From: Pigmentiphaga sp. H8
Lineage (GTDB): Bacteria; Pseudomonadota; Gammaproteobacteria; Burkholderiales; Burkholderiaceae_B
Reading direction: 5' to 3'
Length of the DNA: 64,000 bases
Assembly: GCF_003854895.1 (NCBI RefSeq)
Contig: NZ_CP033966.1
Span: 2,046,001-2,110,000, forward strand
The notes beneath the pieces are model-generated. The model was not told the DNA's origin. It searched no databases and saw only the letters and a list, made by a program, of their open reading frames with translations. A program made the position numbers and the translations under genes. Positions 41,780-49,093 of this stretch are shown piece by piece. The first letter of the stretch is position 1; the number at the start of each line of letters is the position of its first letter.

Positions 41780-43474
41780 TCAGTCGAACCGCAGCGAGTA
41801 GTTGGCGTTCACGCGCAGTGGCCGGCCGTTGCTGTTGACCGGCTTGTCGCCGACGGGTTTGGCCAGGTTCAGGTCGAAGGCGTAGCGGCGCTGGTCGGTC
41901 ACGCGCAGGCCCAGGGCCAGCGAGGTCAGCGTATCCGTGGCCAGTGTGAAGTTCTTGTTGTTCAGGCTGACGCGGGCGTAGTCGGCCAGCACGTAGGGCG
42001 TGATGCTTTGCAGGTAGGGCAGGCCCACGCTGAAGCGCCGGTTCAGTTCGATCGACGCGCCGTAGCCCTTGTCCCCGCCCAACTCGCCGGCGGGATAGCC
42101 GCGCCCGAAGCGCTGGCCGCCGAACGTGACCTGCTCGGACGTGGGCAGGGAATCGGAGCTGTACTGGCCCAGCGCGGCCAGCGCCAGTCCGAACTGATGG
42201 GGCAGCGCGAAGTTCTGGTTGGCCATCAGCGTATAGCGCGCGAAGCCCAGGTCGTAGCTGCTGTTCGCGCTCTGCTCCGCGCCCAGTCCGTCCACGCCCT
42301 TGTAGACCGCGGCGGTGATGCGCCGCGATTGCCTGTCGGTGGCCTGGGCGTAGGTCAGCTCGCCGCGCAGCACGCGCAGGTGGTTGCTGAGCGTGACCTG
42401 ATTGCCGGTGATGCGGCTGCTGTACGTGTCGTTGTTGCGCGAGGCGTAGAAGCCTGCGGTGCCCGTCAGCGATTCCCGGTTGGCCAGCAGGAAGGGATAG
42501 CTTACGCTGAGCCCGGCCCGCTGGTTGCGGACCCGGCGGTCGATGTTCTGCGCGTTCAGGCTGTCGTTCTCGGGATTGGCGGCGTAACTGTAGGCCTCCG
42601 CCCGCACTGTCATGCCGTCGCTGCCTACCGGCACGGCGACGTTGGCCGCGTAGTACTCCAGGTGATCGCTGCCGCGCGGCACCGCCGTGGTGACCTGGAT
42701 CTGTTCGGCCAGCGGCGTCAGGCTGTTGGCCGTCGCGGTCAGCATGGCATGGACGCCGGTGCCCAGGTTGCCGATGCCGGTGTCCAGGCGGAAGGCCTTG
42801 TAGCCCACGTTCACGACCAATTCCGTGGAGCCGTCGGCGCGCTTGGGCAGTGCGAGCTCGGGCTTGATCGTGGCGCCGGCCACCGTGGTCATCAGGTTCA
42901 GGTAGCGCTCCAGCGTGGCCCGGGTCAGCGGCCGTTCGGCCTCGATGCGCGCGGCATAGTCGCGGATCTTGGCTGCGGCGTTGCCGGCATCGCCTTCGAT
43001 CCGCGTGTTGCCCACATAGCCTTCGACCACGGTCACCTTGACCAGCCCGTCGCGAAAGTCCTGCGACTGGATCAAGGCAAAGGACAGCGCATAGCCGGCA
43101 TCGCGATAGAGCTGGGTGATGGCATCGGTGCGCTGGATCAGTTCCGCAACGGTGATTTCCTTGCCCGCCAGCGGCTCCAGCAGGTCGATCACCTTCTGGA
43201 AGTCGAGCGCCGTGACGCCGGAGACGTCGAACTGCTTCGGCACCAGCCTATGCGCCAGCAGGGCCTGGATCGCTTCGTTCTGCGCCGGTACCGGGACGGA
43301 CACGGAAGGGGCCGGAGCCGGGGCCGGCACGGAGACCGGAGGCAGGGATTCCGCAGGGTTTCCCCGGAGCGGGCTGTCCGCCGCCGGTGCCGCTAAAGGA
43401 GATAGGGCTCCCGCGATCAACACGGCCAGTTTAAGCGTGCGGAATTCGGGTTTTCCCGATGAAAACGAGGTCAT
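41780..43474 (-). CDS. TpsB/ShlB/FhaC-family two-partner-secretion outer-membrane transporter
   Basis: A 564-residue protein. After a signal peptide (RTLKLAVLIAGALSPLAAPA) comes a Pro/Val-rich linker, then POTRA-type domains (SGVTALDFQKVIDLLEPLAG, then ALIQSQDFRDGLVKVTVVEGYVG) and a ~350-residue 16-strand barrel with the family motif TFGGQRFGRGYPAGELGGDK and the C-terminal NANYSLRF ending in FD. It should secrete a TpsA exoprotein across the outer membrane, but no TpsA gene is in the window; the neighbouring repeat lipoprotein is the only candidate partner. The ATG at 43474 lacks a clear ribosome site. Confidence 0.88.
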   Translation of the reverse strand: MTSFSSGKPEFRTLKLAVLIAGALSPLAAPAADSPLRGNPAESLPPVSVPAPAPAPSVSVPVPAQNEAIQALLAHRLVPKQFDVSGVTALDFQKVIDLLEPLAGKEITVAELIQRTDAITQLYRDAGYALSFALIQSQDFRDGLVKVTVVEGYVGNTRIEGDAGNAAAKIRDYAARIEAERPLTRATLERYLNLMTTVAGATIKPELALPKRADGSTELVVNVGYKAFRLDTGIGNLGTGVHAMLTATANSLTPLAEQIQVTTAVPRGSDHLEYYAANVAVPVGSDGMTVRAEAYSYAANPENDSLNAQNIDRRVRNQRAGLSVSYPFLLANRESLTGTAGFYASRNNDTYSSRITGNQVTLSNHLRVLRGELTYAQATDRQSRRITAAVYKGVDGLGAEQSANSSYDLGFARYTLMANQNFALPHQFGLALAALGQYSSDSLPTSEQVTFGGQRFGRGYPAGELGGDKGYGASIELNRRFSVGLPYLQSITPYVLADYARVSLNNKNFTLATDTLTSLALGLRVTDQRRYAFDLNLAKPVGDKPVNSNGRPLRVNANYSLRFD

Positions 43475-43650
43475 TGGGGAATATGGCGCAAATATGCGTA
43501 AACGATCTTCATCGCGCGCAGTGTGCCATATGAATACCGGCTCAGGGGTGCGATCGCAATGGTAGGACGGTGTTTTTCATAGTGGGACGTTTGTAGGACG
43601 TTACCGGCAGATACTAAAACTCTTTTAATCGAACGGCTTTCGATCGGAAT

Positions 43651-43676
43651 AGATAATCGCAAGTTTGCGATTATCT
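43651..43676. promoter_or_regulatory. 26-bp perfect inverted repeat
   Basis: AGATAATCGCAA-GT-TTGCGATTATCT: twelve perfect pairs around two bases. GCGATTA repeats once more directly after it (43677-43684 region). Its size and AT-rich arms suit a dimeric regulator's binding site about 175 bp from each flanking start. Confidence 0.6.
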
Positions 43677-43797
43677 GGCGATTAACAAAGATGCGGGGAA
43701 AGATTCGCGATTTCCTGGCGCTTGCCTTCATCCGATTAATACGGATTCTTGGGAAAACAGATATTGACAAGCTCGGAACGATGCCTGTAGGGTGTAC

Positions 43798-43812
43798 GTA
43801 ACCGAGCGTTAC
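43798..43812. promoter_or_regulatory. GTAAC-CGAGC-GTTAC inverted repeat before MHYT gene
   Basis: Lies 14 bp before the MHYT ATG and just downstream of a likely promoter (TTGACA 43764). It shares the half-site GTTAC/GTAAC with the palindrome at 41753-41764, suggesting a common regulator. Confidence 0.4.
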
Positions 43813-43825
43813 AAAAAGAGAATCT

Positions 43826-44623
43826 ATGCAGCCTGGAGATATTCTCCCTCTACGTTTTGACGCTAGCTTGGTCGCGCTGTCCTTTGTGATTTCCGCATTG
43901 GGCGCGTATGTGGCGTTATTGGCCGCCAGCCGTATCCGGACGCTGGATAGTGGCGTGCACGTGGGGTATGTCATCGTGGCGGGTATCGCGCTCGGTGGCG
44001 TGGGTATATGGAGCATGCATTTCATCGGCATGCTCGCCCAGCTCATTCCGCTGGGCGTGGCCTACGGGCTCTGGCTCAATCTGCTCAGCCTGTTCGTTGC
44101 CGTGGCATTCGCCGGCGCCGCGCTCTGGTACGTGGGCAGCGCCCGGTTCTCCCTCGACCGCTGCCTGACGGCGGGCGTGCTGGCGGGTTTCGGCGTGGCC
44201 GGCATGCACTATATCGGCATGGGCTCCATGCGCATGGATGCCTTCTTCGACTGGAGCATCGCCCTGGTGCTGCTCTCGGTGGCGATCGCCATGGCCGCCG
44301 CCACCGCGGCCATCTGGCTGGCGTTCAACCTGACCAGCGAGCTGCAGCGCGTCATCGCCGCCGTGGTCATGGCGCTGGCCGTTTGCGGGATGCATTACAC
44401 CGGCGTGGCCGCCGGCACCATCATCTGTTCGACCCCGCGTACCTTCTCCGGGTGGCAACTGGACGGCAGCGTGCTGCCTTATGCGGTGTTCCTGATTTCA
44501 GCCGTGACGCTGGTCGTCATGCGCATCGAGTTGCACCGCAGTTCCGAGGAAGTGCGGACCAACGCCGCGCAGCGGGTCGACCACGTCATTTACTCGCGCC
44601 AACGCCCGGAAAATCGCAAATGA
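43826..44623 (+). CDS. stand-alone MHYT-domain membrane sensor
   Basis: A 265-residue protein with seven hydrophobic helices. The three MHYT repeats are visible: MHFIGM (about residue 68), MHYIGM (about 131) and MHYTGV (about 190). The Met and His residues at the periplasmic face have been proposed to bind copper and sense O2, CO or NO. Unlike most MHYT proteins there is no GGDEF, EAL or kinase output domain; the C-terminus is a ~35-residue charged tail. It precedes the flp gene by 136 bp and could feed pilus or surface control through a partner. Confidence 0.9.
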   Translation: MQPGDILPLRFDASLVALSFVISALGAYVALLAASRIRTLDSGVHVGYVIVAGIALGGVGIWSMHFIGMLAQLIPLGVAYGLWLNLLSLFVAVAFAGAALWYVGSARFSLDRCLTAGVLAGFGVAGMHYIGMGSMRMDAFFDWSIALVLLSVAIAMAAATAAIWLAFNLTSELQRVIAAVVMALAVCGMHYTGVAAGTIICSTPRTFSGWQLDGSVLPYAVFLISAVTLVVMRIELHRSSEEVRTNAAQRVDHVIYSRQRPENRK

Positions 44624-44648
44624 CCGCCTGTAGAGATATTCGTTTTTC

Positions 44649-44664
44649 TGGCATTTTCTTTGGG
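44649..44664 (+). promoter_or_regulatory. candidate sigma-54 promoter of the flp/tad locus
   Basis: TGGCAT-N5-TTGGG against consensus TGGCAC-N5-TTGCA. The -24 GG and the -13 G with exact spacing are kept, but the -12 C is G. It lies about 96 bp before flp, and the locus ends with a sigma-54 activator gene. Tentative. Confidence 0.35.
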
Positions 44665-44759
44665 GAGGTGTCATCGAAAATATAGGAATGCAGTCGTGAA
44701 TGAATCGGCTGATAATGCCGAGGTAAATGTTTCCTTTTTTTTCAGAGATGGAGATTAGA

Positions 44760-44939
44760 ATGAACCAAGTGATGAAATTCCTGAAAGAAGACGACGGCGC
44801 CACCGCTATCGAATATGGCCTGATCGCGGGCCTGATCGCCGTCGTGATCATCGGCGTTCTGACCCAGCTCGGTACCGGGCTCCAGGAAATGTTTGGAAAA
44901 GTGGTCGCGAAGCTGCCGACCACTCCCGCTGAAGAGTGA
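44760..44939 (+). CDS. flp: Flp-family type IVb prepilin
   Basis: A 59-residue major pilin of the Tad pilus. A short leader (MNQVMKFLKEDDG) is followed by the processed start ATAIEYGLIAG; cleavage is expected after Gly13, placing Glu at +5 and Tyr at +6 as in Flp pilins. The hydrophobic helix LIAVVIIGVLTQLG follows. GGAG lies 7 bases before ATG 44760; the in-frame ATG at 44727 would add a non-pilin lead. First gene of the tad locus. Confidence 0.96.
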   Translation: MNQVMKFLKEDDGATAIEYGLIAGLIAVVIIGVLTQLGTGLQEMFGKVVAKLPTTPAEE

Positions 44940-44957
44940 TATCGAAAAACTGAGAAA

Positions 44958-44984
44958 TCGCCCGGGTCGATCCGGCCCGGGCGA
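44958..44984 (+). terminator. intra-operon hairpin between flp and the prepilin peptidase
   Basis: TCGCCCGGG, 9-base loop, CCCGGGCGA: nine perfect pairs without a T-tract. It probably protects or partly terminates the flp message so that pilin is made in excess over the assembly genes. Confidence 0.6.
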
Positions 44985-44990
44985 GTGATC

Positions 44991-45536
44991 ATGGTTAATA
45001 GCAGCCAAACTCTCGCGTTTCTTGTTTTTTGTACCTGGGTAATCGGCAGTGACCTGCTTTTCCGCCGGGTATTCAACTGGCTGGTCCTGGCGGGACTGCT
45101 GGCCAAACTGGGTTGCCTGCTTCTGGGCGCAACCGCGCCGGCCGGATTCACCGGCCAGTGGGCGAATGCCGGCGTGGGCGTGCTGCTGGCGCTGGTTTTT
45201 CTCGTGCCGCTCTATGTGTTCAAGGCCATGGGGGCGGGGGACGTGAAGTTTTTTGCGGTACTGGGTTTCTGGCTGGAGCCGACGCCTTTGCTCGTTGCCT
45301 GGCTGCTGGGCAGCGGAATGGCCGGCATCCATGCCCTGGTTTCGGTGGTTCACCGGAATCACCCGGTGGGTAACTGGGCGGTTCTGCAGTGGGCCGGTGT
45401 GCAGGAAAGGATATGCGGTCCTGCTGCGGTGCAGCGGATGGCGTCCTGGGTGTCGGGTGTGCGGGCGGGTCGCGCCGGCATCCCCTATGCGGCATATCTC
45501 GCCCTGGGCGCGATATGGGCCGTGCATGCGACATAG
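44991..45536 (+). CDS. cpaA: Tad prepilin peptidase (CpaA/TadV)
   Basis: A 181-residue A24-family aspartic peptidase of the inner membrane that removes the Flp leader. The two catalytic Asp sites are visible: SDLLFRRVFNWL (about residue 23) and GAGDVKFFAVLGF (about 85). Five to six membrane helices are seen. ATG 44991 is preferred over GTG 44985. It is the second gene of the locus, right after the flp hairpin. Confidence 0.92.
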   Translation: MVNSSQTLAFLVFCTWVIGSDLLFRRVFNWLVLAGLLAKLGCLLLGATAPAGFTGQWANAGVGVLLALVFLVPLYVFKAMGAGDVKFFAVLGFWLEPTPLLVAWLLGSGMAGIHALVSVVHRNHPVGNWAVLQWAGVQERICGPAAVQRMASWVSGVRAGRAGIPYAAYLALGAIWAVHAT

Positions 45537-45555
45537 ATGGACGGAACGCGAGGCA

Positions 45556-46188
45556 ATGGTGAAACGCGCTGACATACGCACCGGGGCGAAGGATGGACGG
45601 CTGGGCGCCGCCTCGCAGCAGGGCGCCTATGCGACCGAGTTCGCCTTGATCTTCCCTATTTTTTTCCTGGTCTTCTACGGCGTACTGAGCTTCGGCCTGA
45701 TCTTCACGACCCAGCAGTCGCTGACGCTGGCGGTCGAGGAGGGCGCGCGCGCCAGCTTGCGGTATTACATGCCTGCCGCGGCGGGCACGGGTTTCATGGC
45801 GCAGATGCAGGGGCGTCTCGAGCATGGCTGCGAAGTGGCCAAGTTGCGCGCGGCATGGCTGGGCGAGATCGGCGGTGGGGCCATCACGCCGACGTGCACC
45901 GCCTCGATCAATGGACCGTGCCTGAAGGCGGACGGCACGCTGGATACGGCGTCGTCGTGCACGACGACGCTGGGCGCGGCGGGCGCGGGGACTTCGGTCG
46001 CTTGTGGCTATCGACAGGAAGAGATGTGCTTCGCGACGCTGAACGTCAGCTATGCCTATAGCGCGAATCCGCTCGTGCCTGCGCTGCCCGGCACCTTCCT
46101 CGTCGTTCCCAACGTGCTGAGCGCGACGGCCAGGGTGGCACTGGACCCCGGCGCGCTGCAATTGGGTGCGACCGGAGGCGGGGCATGA
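45556..46188 (+). CDS. tadE: TadE-like pseudopilin
   Basis: A 210-residue minor pilin-like protein. The TadE motif GAYATEFALIFPIFFLVFYG (about residues 23-42) has Glu at the pilin +5-like position followed by one membrane helix; the periplasmic rest holds six or more cysteines (for example HGCEV, TPTCT, GPCL, SSCTT), suggesting disulfides. It follows cpaA by 19 bp, and its stop overlaps the next TadE-like gene (ATGA). Confidence 0.88.
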   Translation: MVKRADIRTGAKDGRLGAASQQGAYATEFALIFPIFFLVFYGVLSFGLIFTTQQSLTLAVEEGARASLRYYMPAAAGTGFMAQMQGRLEHGCEVAKLRAAWLGEIGGGAITPTCTASINGPCLKADGTLDTASSCTTTLGAAGAGTSVACGYRQEEMCFATLNVSYAYSANPLVPALPGTFLVVPNVLSATARVALDPGALQLGATGGGA

Positions 46189-46715
46189 GCGCCGCGCTGC
46201 TCGAGGCCGTCCGTCCGGGCCGTGCGCAGCGGGGTGTCGCCGCGCTGGAGTTCTCGCTGGTCTGCGTGCTGTTCCTGGTCATTTTGTTCGGAATCATCAG
46301 CTACGGCTGCATCTTCGTCGCCCAGCAGTCGCTGTCGCGCGCGGCCGAGGAAGGTGCCCGCGTGGCCCTGCAGTCGAGGCTGGCGGGATTGCCGGAAGGG
46401 GCATCGCTGCAGGCCGAGGCGTGCGGAGCCGTGGCGCAGTCGGTCGACTGGCTGACCCGGCGCCGGGCCACGATGGGCCAGGCACCCGTGTCCTGCGAGC
46501 TCAGGGCATCCCAGGCGTGCACCTATGCCGCGGGCCTGCGCTGCGCTTCGCTGGTCGTGACCTATATCGATTACCGCAAATATCCGCTGATACCGGAGCT
46601 GCTGCCGCTGGGCAATTGGCTGCAGTCCCTGTTCGGCGAGAACACGGCCTGGATTCCGCAGGACCTGTCGGCCGTGTCGACCGTGCAGTTGGGAAGGAAT
46701 ACGTCGGGCTCGTGA
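46185..46715 (+). CDS. TadE/TadF-like pseudopilin
   Basis: A 176-residue protein with the same design as its neighbour: QRGVAALEFSLVCVLFLVILFG (split as QRGVAALEFS and LVCVLFLVILFG, about residues 16-37) with Glu and Phe at the pseudopilin positions, one membrane helix, and a cysteine-containing periplasmic domain. It probably serves as TadF. It is coupled to tadE by a 4-bp ATGA overlap. Confidence 0.87.
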   Translation: MSAALLEAVRPGRAQRGVAALEFSLVCVLFLVILFGIISYGCIFVAQQSLSRAAEEGARVALQSRLAGLPEGASLQAEACGAVAQSVDWLTRRRATMGQAPVSCELRASQACTYAAGLRCASLVVTYIDYRKYPLIPELLPLGNWLQSLFGENTAWIPQDLSAVSTVQLGRNTSGS

Positions 46716-46763
46716 CAGGGGCCGGCGCGTGAAGATTTTTTCGAGTATCGAGGCGACAAGCAG

Positions 46764-47726
46764 ATGAACAACGTAACCAAGATCGTCGCGGCCATGCTGG
46801 TGTTGCTGGCGGTGCTGCTGGGGGGCTATGCCTTCGTGCTGGCGACCAAGCCGGCTCCGGCCGCCAAGCCGGCGGTCGCTCCCACGCCGTTGTCCGAGAA
46901 GCGGATTCCGGTGGTCGTGGCGGACAAGCTGCTTCCCGGTGGCGTGCCCATCGACACGGGTGCGCTCAAGGTCGTTGAGCTGCCCATCGATCCGGCGGGC
47001 GCCTATCGGGCGACCAGCGACCTGTCGGGCAAGATTCCCAAGTTCGATATCGGCCCCGGCACGCCCGTGACCGACAGCATCCTGGTCAAGGGCCTGACGC
47101 TGTTGCTGAACGATGGTGAACGGGCGGTGGCGGTGCCGGTCGACGAGGTCGTCGGCACGGGCAACCGTGTCGCGCCGGGGGATTTCGTGGACGTGTTCTT
47201 CACGCTGAGGCAGGGGCAGAACGTGACCCGGACGCAAGCCAGGCTGCTGCTGTCGCGCCTGCGAGTGCTGACCTATGGCAGCGCGTCGGCCGCGGGCGAT
47301 GCGCCGTCGGACGACGGCGCGACCGTCGTGCGGGCGAACAACCCGCCGCCACCGGCCCGCACCGCGGTGCTGGCGGTACCCACCGCCGACGTGAATCGCC
47401 TGCTGCTGGCCACGCAGAACGGCAAGCTGCAGCTCGTGCTGCGCAATCCCACCGACGCCACCGCGCCCGATGCGAGCCTGTTCCCCGAGCCGCCTCCGGT
47501 ACTGGCGGGCAAGAACGGCCTGACCAAGGAGCAGCGCGAGGCGCTCGAACTGGCCGACAACCAGGCCTATGCCGGCCTGGAGCTGACCGGCCTGTCGGGG
47601 GGCGCGGTGAAGCGGCCGGCGCCGGTGGTGCAGGCCCGCCCGCGGCAATCCGCTCCCGCACCCAAGGTCGAGAGCAATACGGTGGAAGTGGTGCGCGGCA
47701 CCAAGCGTGAAGTCGTCGGGTTTTAA
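46764..47726 (+). CDS. cpaB: Flp pilus assembly protein CpaB/RcpC
   Basis: A 320-residue periplasmic or membrane-anchored protein: an N-terminal helix (MLVLLAVLLGGYAFVLA), an SAF domain (KRIPVVVADKLLPGGVPID, about 47-65) and the RcpC-type segment GERAVAVPVDEVVGTGNRVAPGDFVDV (in parts, about 118-145). It is thought to work with the secretin. The C-terminus is Pro/Ala-rich. Fourth in the usual tad order, just ahead of the secretin gene. Confidence 0.92.
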   Translation: MNNVTKIVAAMLVLLAVLLGGYAFVLATKPAPAAKPAVAPTPLSEKRIPVVVADKLLPGGVPIDTGALKVVELPIDPAGAYRATSDLSGKIPKFDIGPGTPVTDSILVKGLTLLLNDGERAVAVPVDEVVGTGNRVAPGDFVDVFFTLRQGQNVTRTQARLLLSRLRVLTYGSASAAGDAPSDDGATVVRANNPPPPARTAVLAVPTADVNRLLLATQNGKLQLVLRNPTDATAPDASLFPEPPPVLAGKNGLTKEQREALELADNQAYAGLELTGLSGGAVKRPAPVVQARPRQSAPAPKVESNTVEVVRGTKREVVGF

Positions 47727-47740
47727 CGGGTAGAACTTCA

Positions 47741-49060
47741 ATGAAAATCAGCAATCAGGCTTTCGTGCGGCGCCTGGCGCCCCTGGCCATGGCACTGACG
47801 CTGTCCTTCGCCGTGCCGGCCGGCGCGGCCGACGAGGGCGGTCCGCGCCAGATATCGGTGGCGGTGCGCGATCAATACCAACTCAGCATTCCCGGCAACC
47901 TGGAGCGCGTGTCGGTGGTCGATCCCGAAGTGGCCGACGTCGTGATCCAGAAGGGCAGCGGCGGCCGCAAGGGTGGGGTGCTGGTAGTGGGCAAGAAGCC
48001 CGGCACCACCATGGTGTCGGTCTGGCAGCGCGGCGCCGCGGCGCCTCAGGCCTATCTCGTGCGCGTGACGGGCGATCTGGCCACGCTGCTGGGAGAAGGG
48101 GACGGTGCCAAGGCCCAGGTCTATGGAGACGCGGCCGTGCTGAGCGGGCAGTCGCCGTCGGTCCTGTCGCACCATCGTGCCGCGGCTGCAGCCGGCGATG
48201 CGGTGGGGGCCGCCAACGTGTTCGATGCCGCCACTATCGAGACCGGCGGCGTGGTCCAGGTGGAAGTGAAGGTCGTGGAGTTCAGCAAGCAGGTGCTGAA
48301 GGAGGCCGGCTTCAATTTCTCCGCCTCCAACCGGCGCGGCAGCTTCAGCTTCGGCCTGGCCAGCGACCTGGCCCCCAGCGGCAAGGCCTTCGACCTGACC
48401 CTGGGGCTGAACCGCGGCAATTTCCTGCTCAACACCAATCTGCGCCTGCTGGAAACCAACGGCCTGGCGCGCGTGCTGGCCGAGCCTACGCTGGTTGCGT
48501 TGTCTGGCCAGAGCGCCAAGTTCCTGGCCGGTGGCGAATTGCCGGTGCCGCAGGCAGGCGGACTGGGGACGACCACGGTCATGTACAAGCCGTTCGGCAT
48601 CGGACTGACGCTGACGCCCACGGTGTTGGCCAAGGATCGGATCGCACTCAAGGTCGCGCCCGAGGCCAGCGACCTGGATTGGACCAACGGCATCACGCTC
48701 AACAACATCCAGATCCCCGCCATCATTACCCGCCGCGCCGACACCACGGTCGAACTCGGCGACGGTGAAAGTTTCGTGATCGGTGGACTGGTGTCGCGTT
48801 CCACCACCTCGAACCTGGACAAGCTGCCGTTCCTGGGCGATCTGCCCATCATCGGTACCTTCTTCCGGAACATGAAGTATTCCCAGAAGGAAAAGGAACT
48901 GCTGATCGTCGTGACGCCGCATCTGGTCAAGCCTTTGGCCAAGGGCGTCAAGCCGCCCATGCCGGGCGCCAACGAGAAGCGTGACTCCGCGACCAATGCC
49001 TGGGGTCATTTCCTGCTGGGTGTCGCGAGCAATGATGAGTTGCCTGGTTTCTCGAAGTAG
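47741..49060 (+). CDS. cpaC: Tad secretin CpaC/RcpA
   Basis: A 439-residue outer-membrane secretin for the Flp pilus. It has a signal peptide (ALTLSFAVPAGAA), an N-terminal BON/N0-type region (ISVAVRDQYQLSIPGNLERV, then VVDPEVADVVI), and a C-terminal secretin core with VLAEPTLVALSGQSAKFLAGG and the terminal signature LPFLGDLPIIGTFF followed by KEKELLIVVTPHLVKP. Length fits RcpA. Starts 14 bp after cpaB. Confidence 0.95.
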   Translation: MKISNQAFVRRLAPLAMALTLSFAVPAGAADEGGPRQISVAVRDQYQLSIPGNLERVSVVDPEVADVVIQKGSGGRKGGVLVVGKKPGTTMVSVWQRGAAAPQAYLVRVTGDLATLLGEGDGAKAQVYGDAAVLSGQSPSVLSHHRAAAAAGDAVGAANVFDAATIETGGVVQVEVKVVEFSKQVLKEAGFNFSASNRRGSFSFGLASDLAPSGKAFDLTLGLNRGNFLLNTNLRLLETNGLARVLAEPTLVALSGQSAKFLAGGELPVPQAGGLGTTTVMYKPFGIGLTLTPTVLAKDRIALKVAPEASDLDWTNGITLNNIQIPAIITRRADTTVELGDGESFVIGGLVSRSTTSNLDKLPFLGDLPIIGTFFRNMKYSQKEKELLIVVTPHLVKPLAKGVKPPMPGANEKRDSATNAWGHFLLGVASNDELPGFSK

Positions 49061-49093
49061 TCGGTTGTTACCGGGTATCTGTAGGAGTCGTAT

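Larger units (their letters stand above)
43475..43825. other. 351-bp AT-rich divergent regulatory region
   Basis: No gene is seen here. It separates the TpsB gene from the MHYT gene and is visibly richer in A+T than its surroundings. It holds three direct TRGGACG-type repeats (43563, 43583, 43594), a 26-bp palindrome (43651-43676), a perfect TTGACA (43764-43769) with a possible TAGGGT -10 after 18 bp, and the inverted repeat GTAAC-N5-GTTAC (43798-43812) just before the MHYT start. Confidence 0.6.

Noticed and set aside
43475..43825. BvgA-type heptad binding sites before the TpsB gene
   Set aside because: I looked for inverted TTTCYTA-like heptads and found no convincing pair.
43471..44046. 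Minus-strand 191-codon frame opposite MHYT and in the AT-rich gap
   Set aside because: No recognisable motif or ribosome site, and it lies antisense to the MHYT motifs.
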